64,000 bases of DNA from Burkholderiales bacterium (GCA_021414305.1 JAIOOS010000015.1:372001-436000), one strand, 5' to 3'. Positions 29,147 through 38,896 are shown, counted from the stretch's first letter. The notes: generated by a model not told the origin, from the sequence alone. Translations and numbers: made by a program.

Positions 29147-29680
29147 GTGCGCAGGTTCCTCGATCGGCTGTATCTCGGCGCAGCCTACGTCGGCGCCTTC
29201 TGCGTGCTGCTGATCATGGTGCTCATGGTCGGCCAGAGCATCCTGCGCGAGATGCACGTGCGCACCGGCGCGGTCAACGACGTGGTCTCCTGGCTCTGTG
29301 CCGCCGCGTCGTTCTTCGCGATGGCGCACGCGTTCAAGCACGGCGACTTCGTCCGCGTGACGCTGCTGCTCGAGAAGATCTCGGTCCGCGCGCAGAAGCG
29401 CTTCGAACTCGCCGCGCTCTCCATCGCCACCGTGGCGGTGGGCTACCTGGCGTACTGGGCGAACCGCTTCACCTACGAAAGCTGGGCCTTCAACGACATC
29501 GCCCAGGGCATGCTGCCGATCCCGATGTGGATTCCGCAGCTGACCTTCGCGCTCGGCTCGATCCTGCTCCTGGTCGCGGTGCTCGACGAGCTCGTGCTCG
29601 TGCTGCGCGGCCACCGGCCGAGCTATGTCGTCGCGGTGGAGGAGCGCCACGCCAAGGGCGACTTCTCCTCCGAAGTCTAG
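29147..29680 (+). CDS. TRAP transporter small permease, DctQ family
   Basis: A 177-residue protein with four predicted transmembrane helices (about 11-34, 44-64, 83-105, 124-146), the standard DctQ topology. GTG 29147 is the start; no ATG is available nearby. LRRF-like beginnings and the block GAVNDVVSWLCAAASFFAMAHAFKHGDFVRV fit the family. It bridges the binding protein and the large permease. The gap to dctP is 13 bp and to dctM 14 bp. Confidence 0.88.
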   Translation: MRRFLDRLYLGAAYVGAFCVLLIMVLMVGQSILREMHVRTGAVNDVVSWLCAAASFFAMAHAFKHGDFVRVTLLLEKISVRAQKRFELAALSIATVAVGYLAYWANRFTYESWAFNDIAQGMLPIPMWIPQLTFALGSILLLVAVLDELVLVLRGHRPSYVVAVEERHAKGDFSSEV

Positions 29681-29694
29681 AAGGCACCGGCGCG

Positions 29695-31005
29695 ATGGAC
29701 ATCCTCGCCATCGGCGGCATCCTGCTCGTCCTCATGATGCTGCTGCTCACCGGCGGCGTCTGGATCGCGATGACGCTCGCCATCTGCGGCTGGGTCGGGC
29801 AGGCGTTCTTCACGACCACGCAGCCGGGCAAGAACCTGTTCTCGTCGTTCTGGGAATCGAACGCTTCCTGGGAGCTGGCGGCGCTGCCGCTCTTCATCTG
29901 GATGGGCGAGATCCTGTTCCGCAGCAAGCTCTCGGAAGAGATGTTCGAGGGCCTGGCGCCCTGGCTGAACCGCATTCCCGGCCGGCTGATGCACACCACC
30001 ATCCTCGGCTGCGGCATCTTCGGCTCGGTCTCGGGCTCCTCGGCCGCGACCTGCGCGACGATCAGCAAGGTCGCCCTGCCCGAGCTGATGCGCCGCGGCT
30101 ACGACGAGAAGATCGCGCTCGGGTCCCTGGCCACCGCCGGCACGCTCGGCATCCTGATCCCGCCCTCGATCACCATGGTGGTCTACGCCGTCGCCGCCGA
30201 CGCGTCGATCATCCGCATCTTCCTCGCCGGCTTTTTGCCAGGCTTCCTGCTGATGGGCCTGTTCTCGGGCTACATCGTCTGGTGGGCGCTGCGCCATCCG
30301 GAAAAGACGCCGCCGCCCGATGCGCCGATGAGCTTCATGGCGAAGATCCGCGCCTCGGGCAACCTGATCCCGTGCGGCGCGCTGATCGTCTTCATCGTCT
30401 GGGTGCTGATCGCCGGCTACGCCACCGCGACCGAGTGCGCGGCCTACGGCGTCGTCGGCTCGCTGGCGCTGGCGGCCTGGAGCCGCAGCCTCACCTGGGC
30501 CACGTTCTGGGAGGGGCTCATGGGCACGACCCGCACCTCCTGCATGATCATGTTCATCCTCGCCGGCGCGTCGTTCCTGACCAAGACGATGGCCTTCACC
30601 GGCATTCCGCGCGAGCTCGCCGAGTGGGTCGACAGCATGCACCTCTCGCCCTACGCGCTGATCGCCGTGCTGACCGTCGTCTACCTGATCCTCGGCACCG
30701 CCCTCGACGGCATCTCGATGATCGTGCTCACCTCGGCGGTGGTGCTGCCGATGATCCAGAAGGCCGGGTTCGACCTCATCTGGTTCGGCATCTTCATCGT
30801 CCTCCTGGTCGAGATCGCCGAGGTCACGCCGCCGGTCGGCTTCAACCTGTTCGTGCTGCAGAACATGACCGGCAAGGACAGCAACACGATCGCCCGGGCG
30901 GCGATTCCGTTCTTCGTCTGCCTGGTGGTCTGCATCGTCCTGATCACGATGTTCCCGTCGATCGTGACTTCCGTCCCGGATGCGGTGATGGGGGTCTCGC
31001 GCTGA
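29695..31005 (+). CDS. TRAP transporter large permease, DctM family
   Basis: A 436-residue membrane protein with 11-12 hydrophobic helices. DctM hallmarks are GCGIFGSVSGSSAATCATISKVALPEL, GILIPPSITMVVYAV, and ALDGISMIVLTSAVVLPM. It is the sodium-coupled transport subunit. The operon dctP-dctQ-dctM ends here; about 150 bp without a gene follow. Confidence 0.95.
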   Translation: MDILAIGGILLVLMMLLLTGGVWIAMTLAICGWVGQAFFTTTQPGKNLFSSFWESNASWELAALPLFIWMGEILFRSKLSEEMFEGLAPWLNRIPGRLMHTTILGCGIFGSVSGSSAATCATISKVALPELMRRGYDEKIALGSLATAGTLGILIPPSITMVVYAVAADASIIRIFLAGFLPGFLLMGLFSGYIVWWALRHPEKTPPPDAPMSFMAKIRASGNLIPCGALIVFIVWVLIAGYATATECAAYGVVGSLALAAWSRSLTWATFWEGLMGTTRTSCMIMFILAGASFLTKTMAFTGIPRELAEWVDSMHLSPYALIAVLTVVYLILGTALDGISMIVLTSAVVLPMIQKAGFDLIWFGIFIVLLVEIAEVTPPVGFNLFVLQNMTGKDSNTIARAAIPFFVCLVVCIVLITMFPSIVTSVPDAVMGVSR

Positions 31006-31156
31006 CGAGCGTTGCTCGGGCCCATGGCCCGATCTGAGCGCAATCCGCCCCGCTGATCGGGGCATCCCGCCCGATCGATCGGTCGCACGATCCAGGGTCC
31101 GCTGGGCCGGCTCGTCTCGTTTCGACGCGCCGCCTCGCCGCTCCGAGGAACGTTCC

Positions 31157-33742
31157 ATGGCCGACATGCTCGCACCCCTGAACTGGGACATGGCTCCCGC
31201 GCAGCCGCAGGAGCGCGCGCCCGCGCCCACGACCCCGGCGACAAGCTCGACAGGCATCAAGGAAAAGGCCAGCCGCGAGGCCTTCAAATGGCCGACGCCG
31301 CCGTTCGCCAGCTATCCCGCGCCAAGCGAGCAGACCGAGACGCTGCCCTGCCAGGTCATCACCGGCGCCGAGCTCAAGGTCACCTCGGTCCGCCTCACCT
31401 TCTTCGTGCCCGAGAACTCGGTCGCGCACCTGCAGATGCCTTCGGCGCGCACGACCGTGCCGCTGCGCTTCGACCAGTTCAAGGCGCTGGTCCTGACCAC
31501 GCCGCTGCAACCCCTGCCGCTGCCGCTCGCCGATCCGCATGTCGACCTGCTGCGGCACCGGGAAAGCAGCCCCTACACGGTCCGGCTGGCCGGCGGCGGC
31601 GAGATGGAAGGCCGCACGGTCGGCCATGTCGAGACCGACTTCGGCCTCTTCCTGTTCCCGCCGTGCGGTGACGACGGCAGCGTCAAGAGGACCTTCATTC
31701 CCGCCAACGCCTACACGAGCTTCGAGATCGGGCAGAAGATCGGCGAGCTCCTCGTCGAGCAGCATCACGCAACCTGGGAGCAGGTCACCGATGCGATGGA
31801 CCTGCAGGACGAGATGCGCAGCCAGAAGCTCGGCGACATCCTGGTGATGAAGCAGATCGTCCTGCCCGAGCAGCTGCTCGAGGCGATCGCGGCCCAGCAC
31901 AAGATGCCGATGGTGCGCATCGGCGAGGCCCTGCTTTCGCTCGGCATGGTGACGCAGGCGCAGCTCAAGGAGGCGCTGGTCCAGCAGCAGCTCGACCGCA
32001 GCGTTCCGCTCGGCGAGGTGCTGGTGCGCATGGGCGTGGTCTCGCGCGACGACCTGCAGACCGCGCTCGCCCGCAAGATGGGCTACCCGCTGGTCAACCT
32101 CGACGCCTTTCCGGCCGAGCCCGAGGCGCTGCGCCGGCTCGCCTACGGCGTGGCCGCACGCCTGCGGGTGATGCCGCTCCTGATCCGCGACGGCCGCCTG
32201 GTCGTCGCCCTCGACGACCCCTCGCGCCGCGCCGCGCTCGACGAGGTCGAGTTCAACGCCGACATGAAGGTCGTGCCGGTGCTCGCCCGCGGCCTCTCGA
32301 TCGAGACCGCGCTGCTGAGCGCCTACGAGAAGATCGGCTCGGCCCTCACCGGCAAGAAGAACGACGACCTGGCGCCCATCCAGTACGACCTGACGCCCCT
32401 GCCGAGCACCACCGACCAGCTTGTCGAATCGCTCGAGAAGGAAGGCCTCGAGCGCAGCAGCCCCGGCGGCAAGGACGACGAGCGGCCGATCGAGCAGAGC
32501 GACAACTCCCTGGTGCGCCTGCTCAACAGCATGATCATCGAGGCGCACGAGGACAACGTCTCCGACATCCACATCGAGAGCTATCCCGGCAAGGAGAAGA
32601 TCCGCGTCCGCTTCCGCAAGGACGGCACGCTGCGCACCTACCTCGAGCTGCCGTCGAACTACCGCAATGCGCTGATCGCCCGGGTGAAGATCATGTGCGA
32701 CCTCGATATCTCCGAGCGCCGCAAACCCCAGGACGGCAAGATCAACTTCGCCAAGTTCTCGGCGCAGCACAAGATCGAGCTGCGCGTGGCCACCATTCCC
32801 ACCAACGGCGGCCTCGAGGATGTGGTGCTGCGCCTGCTCGCCTCGGCCAAGCCGATCCCGGTCGACAGCCTCGGCCTCTCCGAGGCCAACATGAAGTGGC
32901 TGCTCGAGGTCGTCGAGCGGCCCTACGGCATGGTGCTCTGCGTCGGCCCCACGGGCTCCGGCAAGACGACTACCTTGCATTCGGTGCTCAGCCACATCAA
33001 CGTGCCCGAGCGCAAGATCTGGACCGCGGAAGACCCGGTCGAGATCACCCAGCCGGGCCTGCGCCAGGTGCAGATCAACCCGAGGATCGACTGGACCTTC
33101 GCCAAGGCGCTGCGCGCCTTCATGCGCGCCGACCCCGATGTGATCATGCTCGGCGAGATCCGCGACGAGGAAACCGCCAAGATGGCGGTCGAGTCCTCGC
33201 TCACCGGCCACCTCGTGCTTTCGACGCTGCACACCAACAGCGCGCCCGAGACCGTGACCCGGCTGCTCGACATGGGCATGGACCCGTTCAACTTCGCCGA
33301 CTCGCTGCTCGCGGTGCTGGCGCAGCGCCTGGTGCGCCGCAACTGTCCGGCCTGCAGGACCAGCCGCCCGGCCAGCCACGACGAGATCGAGGAGCTGCTG
33401 AACGACTACATGAACGCGTTCGGCCCGGAGCCGCCGGTCACCCGCCCCGAGGTCCAGGCCAGCTGGACGAAACGCCATTCGGTCGACGGCCGGCTGATGT
33501 TCCACAAGAGCCAGGGCTGCGAAAAGTGCGACCACAGCGGCTTCAAGAGCCGTGCCGGCATCCACGAGCTGATGGTCGTCTCGCGCGAGCTGCGACGGCT
33601 GATCCAGAACGGCGCCCGGGCCGAGGAGCTGCAGGCGCTGGCCATGAAGCAGGGCATGCGCACGCTGCGCCAGGACGGCATCGACAAGGTGCTCGCCGGG
33701 TTGTCGACGATCGAGGAAGTGCGCGCCTGCAGCAACGCCTGA
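31157..33742 (+). CDS. GspE/PilB-type secretion or pilus-assembly ATPase with tandem MshEN domains
   Basis: An 861-residue hexameric traffic ATPase. Residues 1-55 are disordered, and 60-190 form an extra N-terminal domain I do not recognise. Residues about 190-345 hold two MshEN domains built of four LG-x2-L-x7-L-x3-L repeats (KLGDILVMKQIVLPEQL; PLGEVLVRMGVVSRDDL). The ATPase carries Walker A GPTGSGKTT (597-605), Asp box, Walker B DPDVIMLGEIRDEE, His box STLHTN, and a tetracysteine site (CPAC...CEKC). MshEN domains bind cyclic di-GMP in other proteins. It stands alone, without pilC/pilD or gsp genes. Confidence 0.9.
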   Translation: MADMLAPLNWDMAPAQPQERAPAPTTPATSSTGIKEKASREAFKWPTPPFASYPAPSEQTETLPCQVITGAELKVTSVRLTFFVPENSVAHLQMPSARTTVPLRFDQFKALVLTTPLQPLPLPLADPHVDLLRHRESSPYTVRLAGGGEMEGRTVGHVETDFGLFLFPPCGDDGSVKRTFIPANAYTSFEIGQKIGELLVEQHHATWEQVTDAMDLQDEMRSQKLGDILVMKQIVLPEQLLEAIAAQHKMPMVRIGEALLSLGMVTQAQLKEALVQQQLDRSVPLGEVLVRMGVVSRDDLQTALARKMGYPLVNLDAFPAEPEALRRLAYGVAARLRVMPLLIRDGRLVVALDDPSRRAALDEVEFNADMKVVPVLARGLSIETALLSAYEKIGSALTGKKNDDLAPIQYDLTPLPSTTDQLVESLEKEGLERSSPGGKDDERPIEQSDNSLVRLLNSMIIEAHEDNVSDIHIESYPGKEKIRVRFRKDGTLRTYLELPSNYRNALIARVKIMCDLDISERRKPQDGKINFAKFSAQHKIELRVATIPTNGGLEDVVLRLLASAKPIPVDSLGLSEANMKWLLEVVERPYGMVLCVGPTGSGKTTTLHSVLSHINVPERKIWTAEDPVEITQPGLRQVQINPRIDWTFAKALRAFMRADPDVIMLGEIRDEETAKMAVESSLTGHLVLSTLHTNSAPETVTRLLDMGMDPFNFADSLLAVLAQRLVRRNCPACRTSRPASHDEIEELLNDYMNAFGPEPPVTRPEVQASWTKRHSVDGRLMFHKSQGCEKCDHSGFKSRAGIHELMVVSRELRRLIQNGARAEELQALAMKQGMRTLRQDGIDKVLAGLSTIEEVRACSNA

Positions 33743-33975
33743 GGAGCGGATATCTGTCGATGGCCGATCTCGGCCAGGAGCGGAAGGCGGACCGCTCGGC
33801 TTCAACGACCGGTCCCCGGGCAAGCGGTCACTGGCGCGCGGGGTGTAGGCCGATGCAGCGCCCAGGGCTTCGGCCAGATCCAGACCGACGCGCTCGGAGC
33901 GCGGTCCGGCCCAAGGTTCGAGCTACGCCTACCGCGGAGGGAAGCCGCCGGCCGGCCGCAGAAGGACGATGTTCA

Positions 33976-34266
33976 CTATGTACCTGCAATGATTCGGATG
34001 TCGCGATCTGCGCCGTCATCGAGAGCGGCCAGTGCAGCTTGGTAGGCTGCACTGTCATGAGCAGCCACAGCTTGTTGTACGGTTTCGAATTCAAGCAGAA
34101 CAGTGCGTTGCATCAATCCCAGTTCGTAGACCGTTGACGGCTCCCCACGTGCCATGAAGCGGCCTCCTGCCGCTGCGAGAGCGGGGCCTGCGAGCTTGGC
34201 GTATGCCGCCAACTTCTCGGAGTCCTTGACCGCGCGATAGGTCGCGACCCAGTAGGCTTTCGGCAT
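33976..34266 (-). CDS. DUF1330-family small protein
   Basis: A 96-residue protein with the dimeric ferredoxin-like DUF1330 pattern: MPKAYWVATYRAVKDSEKLAAYAKLAGPAL at the start (in pieces), GGRFMARGEPSTVYE, LLEFETVQQAVAAHDSAAYQAAL. ATG 34266 is preferred to the upstream ATG at 34284 because it matches the family start. It is 56 bp downstream of the iron-dependent alcohol dehydrogenase gene on the same strand, so it is probably in that operon. The function of the family is not established. Confidence 0.85.
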   Translation of the reverse strand: MPKAYWVATYRAVKDSEKLAAYAKLAGPALAAAGGRFMARGEPSTVYELGLMQRTVLLEFETVQQAVAAHDSAAYQAALAALDDGADRDIRIIAGT

Positions 34267-34322
34267 GTTCGTCTCTCCGTTCAACGTCGCGTTGTTTCAT
34301 CGCCAAGGGTGTGCTTGCTCTC

Positions 34323-35462
34323 TTACATGCTGGCTTCGAGCATCGCTTCGTAATCGGTGTCGGATGCGATGAGCGGATTGGTCTGGTGGCTGTGGTCCTT
34401 CAGGGCACCCCGGACGATGTCGGGGAACATCGCCCGCGTCACGCCCAGCCGGGCCAGGCCCGTCGGCAAGCCGAGCCGCTCGGTCATGGCGCGCACGGAC
34501 GGCCCCACCTCGGCCCCTCTGGCCAAGCCCATCGCCTTGGCCATGCGGTCGAGCTTGTCCTCCTCGCGCACCGACGCGGCCGCCTCGTTGAATGCGATCA
34601 CGGCCGGCAGGAAGATCGCGTTCAGCGTGCCGTGATGCAGCCGCGGATCGATGCCGCCGAGCGAGTGGCTCAGGCTGTGCACGCACCCGAGCCCCTTCTG
34701 GAACGCCAGCGCGCCTTGCATCGACGCGCTCATCATGTTCAGCCGCGCGTCGCGGTCGCCAGGCTGGCGCGTCGCGCGCTCGATGTGGCGCCAGGCGCGC
34801 TGCAGCCCATCGAGCGCAATGCCGTCCGCGGGCGGATTGAAGGCGGGCGACAGGAAGGTCTCGATGCAATGCGCGATGGCATCCATCCCCGTGGCCGCCG
34901 TCAGCGCCGGCGGCAGGCCCAGGGTCAGTGCCGGGTCGCAGATCGCGACCTTGGGTACGACGAAGGGCGAGATCACGCCGACCTTGCGGCCATCGTCGAG
35001 GATGAGGATCGCGCCCCGACCCACTTCGCTGCCGGTTCCGGCGGTCGTCGGGACGGCGATGACTGGGGCCGTGCGGGAGCTGATGCGATCGGCCCCGCCT
35101 TCGATCACGGCAAAGCTTTGCAGCGGGCCGTCGTGTGTCGCGCAGACGGCGACGCCTTTGGCGAGATCGATGGACGAGCCGCCGCCCACGGCGACGATGC
35201 CGTCGCAACCGCTCTTCATGTAGGCGACCACCGCCTCGCGCACGGCAGCCTCGTTCGGGTTCGGCGGAGTGCCGTCATAAATGGCAACGGTGCTCGCATG
35301 CGCGAGCGCGTCCAGGACGGTGTCGATGATGCCGGCCGCCTTCACGCCCCGGTCCGTCACGATCAGCGGGCGGCGGATACCGACCCGGTCGCACTCCTGC
35401 CTGAGCAGGCTGATGGCGCCGAACTCGAACTGGATGCGGGTGATGTAGTTGATGAGGGCCAT
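34323..35462 (-). CDS. Iron-containing (type III) alcohol dehydrogenase / maleylacetate reductase-like
   Basis: A 379-residue group III dehydrogenase. It has the NAD(P)-binding motif GGGSSIDLAKG, TTAGTGSE, and metal-site motifs GMDAIAHCIE, HSLSHSLGG and HHGTLNAI. Members reduce aldehydes or maleylacetate; the exact substrate cannot be read. ATG 35462 (MALINYITRIQF) is chosen over 35483. It lies between a LysR gene upstream and a DUF1330 gene downstream, and opposite an ABC importer, which points to catabolism of an imported aromatic or carboxylic compound. Confidence 0.88.
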   Translation of the reverse strand: MALINYITRIQFEFGAISLLRQECDRVGIRRPLIVTDRGVKAAGIIDTVLDALAHASTVAIYDGTPPNPNEAAVREAVVAYMKSGCDGIVAVGGGSSIDLAKGVAVCATHDGPLQSFAVIEGGADRISSRTAPVIAVPTTAGTGSEVGRGAILILDDGRKVGVISPFVVPKVAICDPALTLGLPPALTAATGMDAIAHCIETFLSPAFNPPADGIALDGLQRAWRHIERATRQPGDRDARLNMMSASMQGALAFQKGLGCVHSLSHSLGGIDPRLHHGTLNAIFLPAVIAFNEAAASVREEDKLDRMAKAMGLARGAEVGPSVRAMTERLGLPTGLARLGVTRAMFPDIVRGALKDHSHQTNPLIASDTDYEAMLEASM

Positions 35463-35498
35463 GGCAATGACTGCAATGAGCATTGGTTATAGCACTGC

Positions 35499-36425
35499 TC
35501 AGGACCGCCGTTGGACCAATTCGTCGATCAGCAGCTTCGCGACGGGCTGGACCTGCGCCCCCTTGCGGGTGACGAGCTCATAGGGTTCGCTGCGCGACGC
35601 CAGGGCCAGCGGCAGGATGCACGACATCTGCTGCTGTGCGAAGAACTCCGCGACCTCGATCGACACGAGGGCCACGAAAGACGGATTGGCTTGCAGCAGC
35701 GCCAGCGTCGCAAAGGCGGAGGTGGTCTCGAGCAGGTGCTGCGGGAAGCGAATCCCGCAGTCGCGGAACTCGGCTTCGAGCAAGAGCCGCATCGGCATGT
35801 TCGCGCGGTACACCACCCATCGGTGCGGCGCGAGCTCGTGCAGGGTGAGCTTCTTCGCGCGTCGCAGGGGATGGCCGACATTGGCGATCACCGCGAGCGT
35901 CTCATCCTGGAGCTTCACGCTCTCGTAGACCTGCGGCGCCTGGGTGATGGTCGTGCGGCAGATCGCCAGGTCGAGCCGGCCGGCGTCGAGCTGGGCCAGC
36001 AGGGCGGCGCTGGTGTCCTCGACGATCTCCACGGACAACTCCGGCTGCCGCGCAACGAGCGCGGAGATCGCGTCGGTGAGCAGCGGCACCGCGCCCATGA
36101 TGACGCCGGCGGCCACGCGCCCGCCCTGGCCACGCAGGATGCCGACCAGCTCGTCGCGCAGGTGCGCCAAATCCGTTTGGATAAGCCGCGCATAGCGGAT
36201 CACGCAATGGCCGACGGCATTGGGCTCGAGGCCCCGGTTGGTACGAACAAACAACGATGTGCCGAAGGTCGTCTCGATCTCCTGCAGCGACTTGCTCGCA
36301 CCCGGCTGCGTCAATGCGACCTGCTGCGAGGCCTTGAGCAACGAGCCGTGCTCTCCCAGCGCAACCAGCAGCCGCAGCTGCTTCAGGTGGAGCCGGGAGA
36401 TGATCGAGTGCAGCGGTGGGGTCAT
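35499..36425 (-). CDS. LysR-family transcriptional regulator
   Basis: A 308-residue LysR regulator. The N-terminal HTH covers about residues 10-70 (LRLLVALGEHGSLLKASQQVALTQPGASKSLQEIE), and the effector domain about 95-300. The Q-x-x-L and ALTQPGASKSLQ sequences resemble the GbpR/CbbR-like subgroup that controls aromatic catabolism. It shares a divergent promoter region with the ABC importer, and its stop lies 36 bp before the dehydrogenase start, so it probably regulates both. Confidence 0.92.
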   Translation of the reverse strand: MTPPLHSIISRLHLKQLRLLVALGEHGSLLKASQQVALTQPGASKSLQEIETTFGTSLFVRTNRGLEPNAVGHCVIRYARLIQTDLAHLRDELVGILRGQGGRVAAGVIMGAVPLLTDAISALVARQPELSVEIVEDTSAALLAQLDAGRLDLAICRTTITQAPQVYESVKLQDETLAVIANVGHPLRRAKKLTLHELAPHRWVVYRANMPMRLLLEAEFRDCGIRFPQHLLETTSAFATLALLQANPSFVALVSIEVAEFFAQQQMSCILPLALASRSEPYELVTRKGAQVQPVAKLLIDELVQRRS

Positions 36426-36438
36426 GCTTGAGTTGAGC

Positions 36439-36449
36439 GTATGTTATAC
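36439..36449. promoter_or_regulatory. Palindrome in the LysR/ABC divergent promoter region
   Basis: GTATGTTATAC is an imperfect-spacer palindrome (GTAT/ATAC) with an interrupted T...A pattern, 13 bp upstream of the lysR start. LysR proteins typically bind such T-N11-A dyads. The small size makes this only a candidate. Confidence 0.35.
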
Positions 36450-36528
36450 CGGCATCACATCTTCTCATCTGTCGCGCGAGCAAATACGGATAGCGTGGCC
36501 TGCTGGTTCGAGTGCAACCTCGCAGACC

Positions 36529-37335
36529 ATGCCGCCACCGCCTGCGCCATCGAATCAGTCGACGCCGACAGCGTGGACGTCGGCGCTTTGGTTCTGCGCT
36601 CCTTTCGCAGTCCTGCTCGTCCTGTGGGCCGTCCTGGTCCCGTACTTCGACGTCAATCCCCGCTTGTTTCCGCATCTCGACTCGGTGGCAGAGGCCGGTC
36701 TCGATGGAATCAAGGACGGCACCTTGGTTCGGCACATCGGTGCGAGCCTCCTGCGCGTCACCGTCGGCACGGTGCTCGCCCTCGTGTTCGCCATTCCCCT
36801 GGGCATCGCGATGGGCGTCAGCCCGGCGGTCTCCGGCTTTCTCACGCCCCCGCTCAGGTTTTTCTCGGTGCTGGCGGGCATCGCGTGGATCCCGGTCGCA
36901 TCGCTGTGGTTCGGCTACGGGTTCGGCGCCATCACCTTCGTGATCTTCAATGCCGTGTTCTTCATCGTGACGTACAACACGCTGCTCGGCGTCTCGACCA
37001 TTCCCCTGCAGGTGCGCAACGCGGCCGCATCGCTGGGCGCGGGGCGATGGGCGATGCTGACCGAGGTCCTGCTGCCGGGCGCGATTCCCAATATCGTCAC
37101 CGGCATTCGCACCGGACTGGGCTTTGCCTGGCGCGGGCTGATCGCCGCCGAGATGATCGCCACCAACGTGGGCCTCGGCTACATGCTGTTCGCGGCGCGC
37201 GACTTCTACAAGACCGAAGTGATCGTTCTCGGCATGATCGTCATCGGCGTGCTGTGGCTGCTGCTCGATCGGTTGCTGCTGGCGCCGATCGAGCGCGCCA
37301 CCAGCGAGCGCTGGGGCATGGTGCAGCGGGCATGA
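36529..37335 (+). CDS. ABC transporter permease, NitT/TauT (SsuC-like) family, first subunit
   Basis: A 268-residue inner membrane protein with about six transmembrane helices and the EAA-loop region RNAAASLGAGRWAMLTEVLLPGAIPNIVTGIRTG typical of nitrate/sulfonate/taurine-type importers. ATG 36529 is chosen within a longer open frame because it begins just before the first membrane segment. Its stop overlaps the next permease start (ATGA), so the two subunits are probably co-translated as a heterodimer. Confidence 0.9.
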   Translation: MPPPPAPSNQSTPTAWTSALWFCAPFAVLLVLWAVLVPYFDVNPRLFPHLDSVAEAGLDGIKDGTLVRHIGASLLRVTVGTVLALVFAIPLGIAMGVSPAVSGFLTPPLRFFSVLAGIAWIPVASLWFGYGFGAITFVIFNAVFFIVTYNTLLGVSTIPLQVRNAAASLGAGRWAMLTEVLLPGAIPNIVTGIRTGLGFAWRGLIAAEMIATNVGLGYMLFAARDFYKTEVIVLGMIVIGVLWLLLDRLLLAPIERATSERWGMVQRA

Positions 37336-38141
37336 CGCCGCTTCTCCTCAGGGCCTGGAGCCGCTACCTGCGGCTGACGACGCATTGGCCGTCGATCGGC
37401 ACCCTCGTGCCGTTCATTCCGTTGATCGCGGCCTGGTGGATCGTCACCGAGCTGCAGGTGTTCCCGCGTGCATTCCTGCCCGGACCGGCGGAGGTGGTGC
37501 GCTCGTTCGGGACGCTCGTCTATACGGGCATCCTGCCGGAGTACCTGCAGGACAGCATCGGGCGCCTCGCCGTCGGGTCCTTCTGGGGCATCGCGCTGGG
37601 CATCCCCCTTGGAATACTGGTGGGCCTCAGCCAGCGGGCGCACAAGGCGCTGTGGCCGCTGCTGCTGTTCTTCCAGGCCATCGGCGACATCGCCTGGCTG
37701 CCGATCCTGGTGATCTGGTTCGGCTACGGGCTGACGACCATGACGGTCGTCATCGTCTACACGGTCATCTTCCCGGTCGTCCTGAACACGGTGCTGGGCG
37801 TCCGTTCGATCCCCATCACCATGCATCGCGCCGCGCTGAGCCTCGGCGCCTCGCGCATCCGCATGCTCTGGGAGGTGGTGCTGCCGGGTGCGCTCCCCAA
37901 CATCATGACCGGCCTGCGCAACGGGCTCGGCTATGGCTGGCGCGCGCTCATCGCGACCGAGATCATCGTCGGCACGAGCGGCATCGGCTTTCTCATGTTC
38001 GATGCGCGCCGCGCCGGCTCGGTCGTCGAGATCCTGCTTGGCATGATCATTCTCGGCATTCTTTGGTACGTCGTTGACAGCTGGATCCTCGCGCCGATCG
38101 AGCGGGCCACCGGACAGCGCTGGGGATTGGTGACGAAGTGA
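37332..38141 (+). CDS. ABC transporter permease, NitT/TauT family, second subunit
   Basis: A 269-residue paralogue of the preceding permease with the same layout and EAA loop (RAALSLGASRIRMLWEVVLPGALPNIMTGLRNG). Having two different permeases suggests a heterodimeric channel. It overlaps the upstream permease by 4 bp and the ATPase gene by 4 bp (GTGA). Confidence 0.9.
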   Translation: MTPLLLRAWSRYLRLTTHWPSIGTLVPFIPLIAAWWIVTELQVFPRAFLPGPAEVVRSFGTLVYTGILPEYLQDSIGRLAVGSFWGIALGIPLGILVGLSQRAHKALWPLLLFFQAIGDIAWLPILVIWFGYGLTTMTVVIVYTVIFPVVLNTVLGVRSIPITMHRAALSLGASRIRMLWEVVLPGALPNIMTGLRNGLGYGWRALIATEIIVGTSGIGFLMFDARRAGSVVEILLGMIILGILWYVVDSWILAPIERATGQRWGLVTK

Positions 38142-38896
38142 AGAACCTGACTATCCGCAATCTTTCGAAGACGTACTTCGATCTCCACGCCGGCGCGAAC
38201 GTGACCGCGGTGCGCGACTTGTCGCTGGAGGTGCCGGCGGGCGAGTTCGTCTCCATCGTCGGCCCGTCGGGATGCGGCAAGACCACGCTCCTCAACATGA
38301 TCGCGGGCTTCATCCCTCTCACCGGCGGCGAAATCCTCGTCGGCGGTCGGCCGGTGAAGGGACCGGGCCCCGACCGCGGCGTGGTGTTCCAGTCGTTCGC
38401 GCTCTTTCCCTGGCGCACCGTCCTCGACAACGTCGCGTTCGGTCCCAAGATGCGCGGCGTCGGCCGGGCCGAACGCGAGAAGATCGCGCACGAGTACCTG
38501 GCGCTCGTCAAGCTCTCGGAAGCCGCGGGGCGCTATCCCAACGAGTTGTCGGGCGGCATGCAGCAGCGCGTCGGCGTGGTGCGTGCGCTGGCCAACGAGC
38601 CGGACGTGCTGCTGATGGACGAACCCTTCGCCAGCGTGGATGCACAGACGCGCATGACCTTGCAGGAGGAACTGACCCGGATATGGGAGCAGAAGCGGCC
38701 CACGGTCATCTTCATTACCCACGATGTCGCGGAAGCTGTTTTCCTGGGCAATCGGGTGGTTGCCCTGTCCAAGGGGCGGGTGCTGGAGGAAATCGCCGTC
38801 GACCTGCCGCGGCCCCGGGTGTGGGACGACCTGAACGAGGACGACCGGTTCAAGGCCCTGTGCGGGCGCGTTCTTCAACTCGTGCGGTCAGCCTGA
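38138..38896 (+). CDS. ABC transporter ATP-binding protein, NitT/TauT family
   Basis: A 252-residue ATPase: Walker A GPSGCGKTT (residues 42-50), signature LSGGMQQRV, Walker B VLLMDEPFASVD and the switch histidine in FITHDVAEAV. GTG 38138 overlaps the permease stop. It energises the importer formed by the two upstream permeases. A 107-residue membrane protein gene follows after 3 bp. Confidence 0.94.
   Translation: MKNLTIRNLSKTYFDLHAGANVTAVRDLSLEVPAGEFVSIVGPSGCGKTTLLNMIAGFIPLTGGEILVGGRPVKGPGPDRGVVFQSFALFPWRTVLDNVAFGPKMRGVGRAEREKIAHEYLALVKLSEAAGRYPNELSGGMQQRVGVVRALANEPDVLLMDEPFASVDAQTRMTLQEELTRIWEQKRPTVIFITHDVAEAVFLGNRVVALSKGRVLEEIAVDLPRPRVWDDLNEDDRFKALCGRVLQLVRSA

Noticed and set aside
30944..33823. 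A 959-residue open frame antisense to the GspE/PilB-type ATPase
   Set aside because: High GC leaves long open frames opposite real genes. The antisense product is full of His/Arg/Asp/Val repeats with no family motif, while the plus strand encodes complete ATPase motifs.
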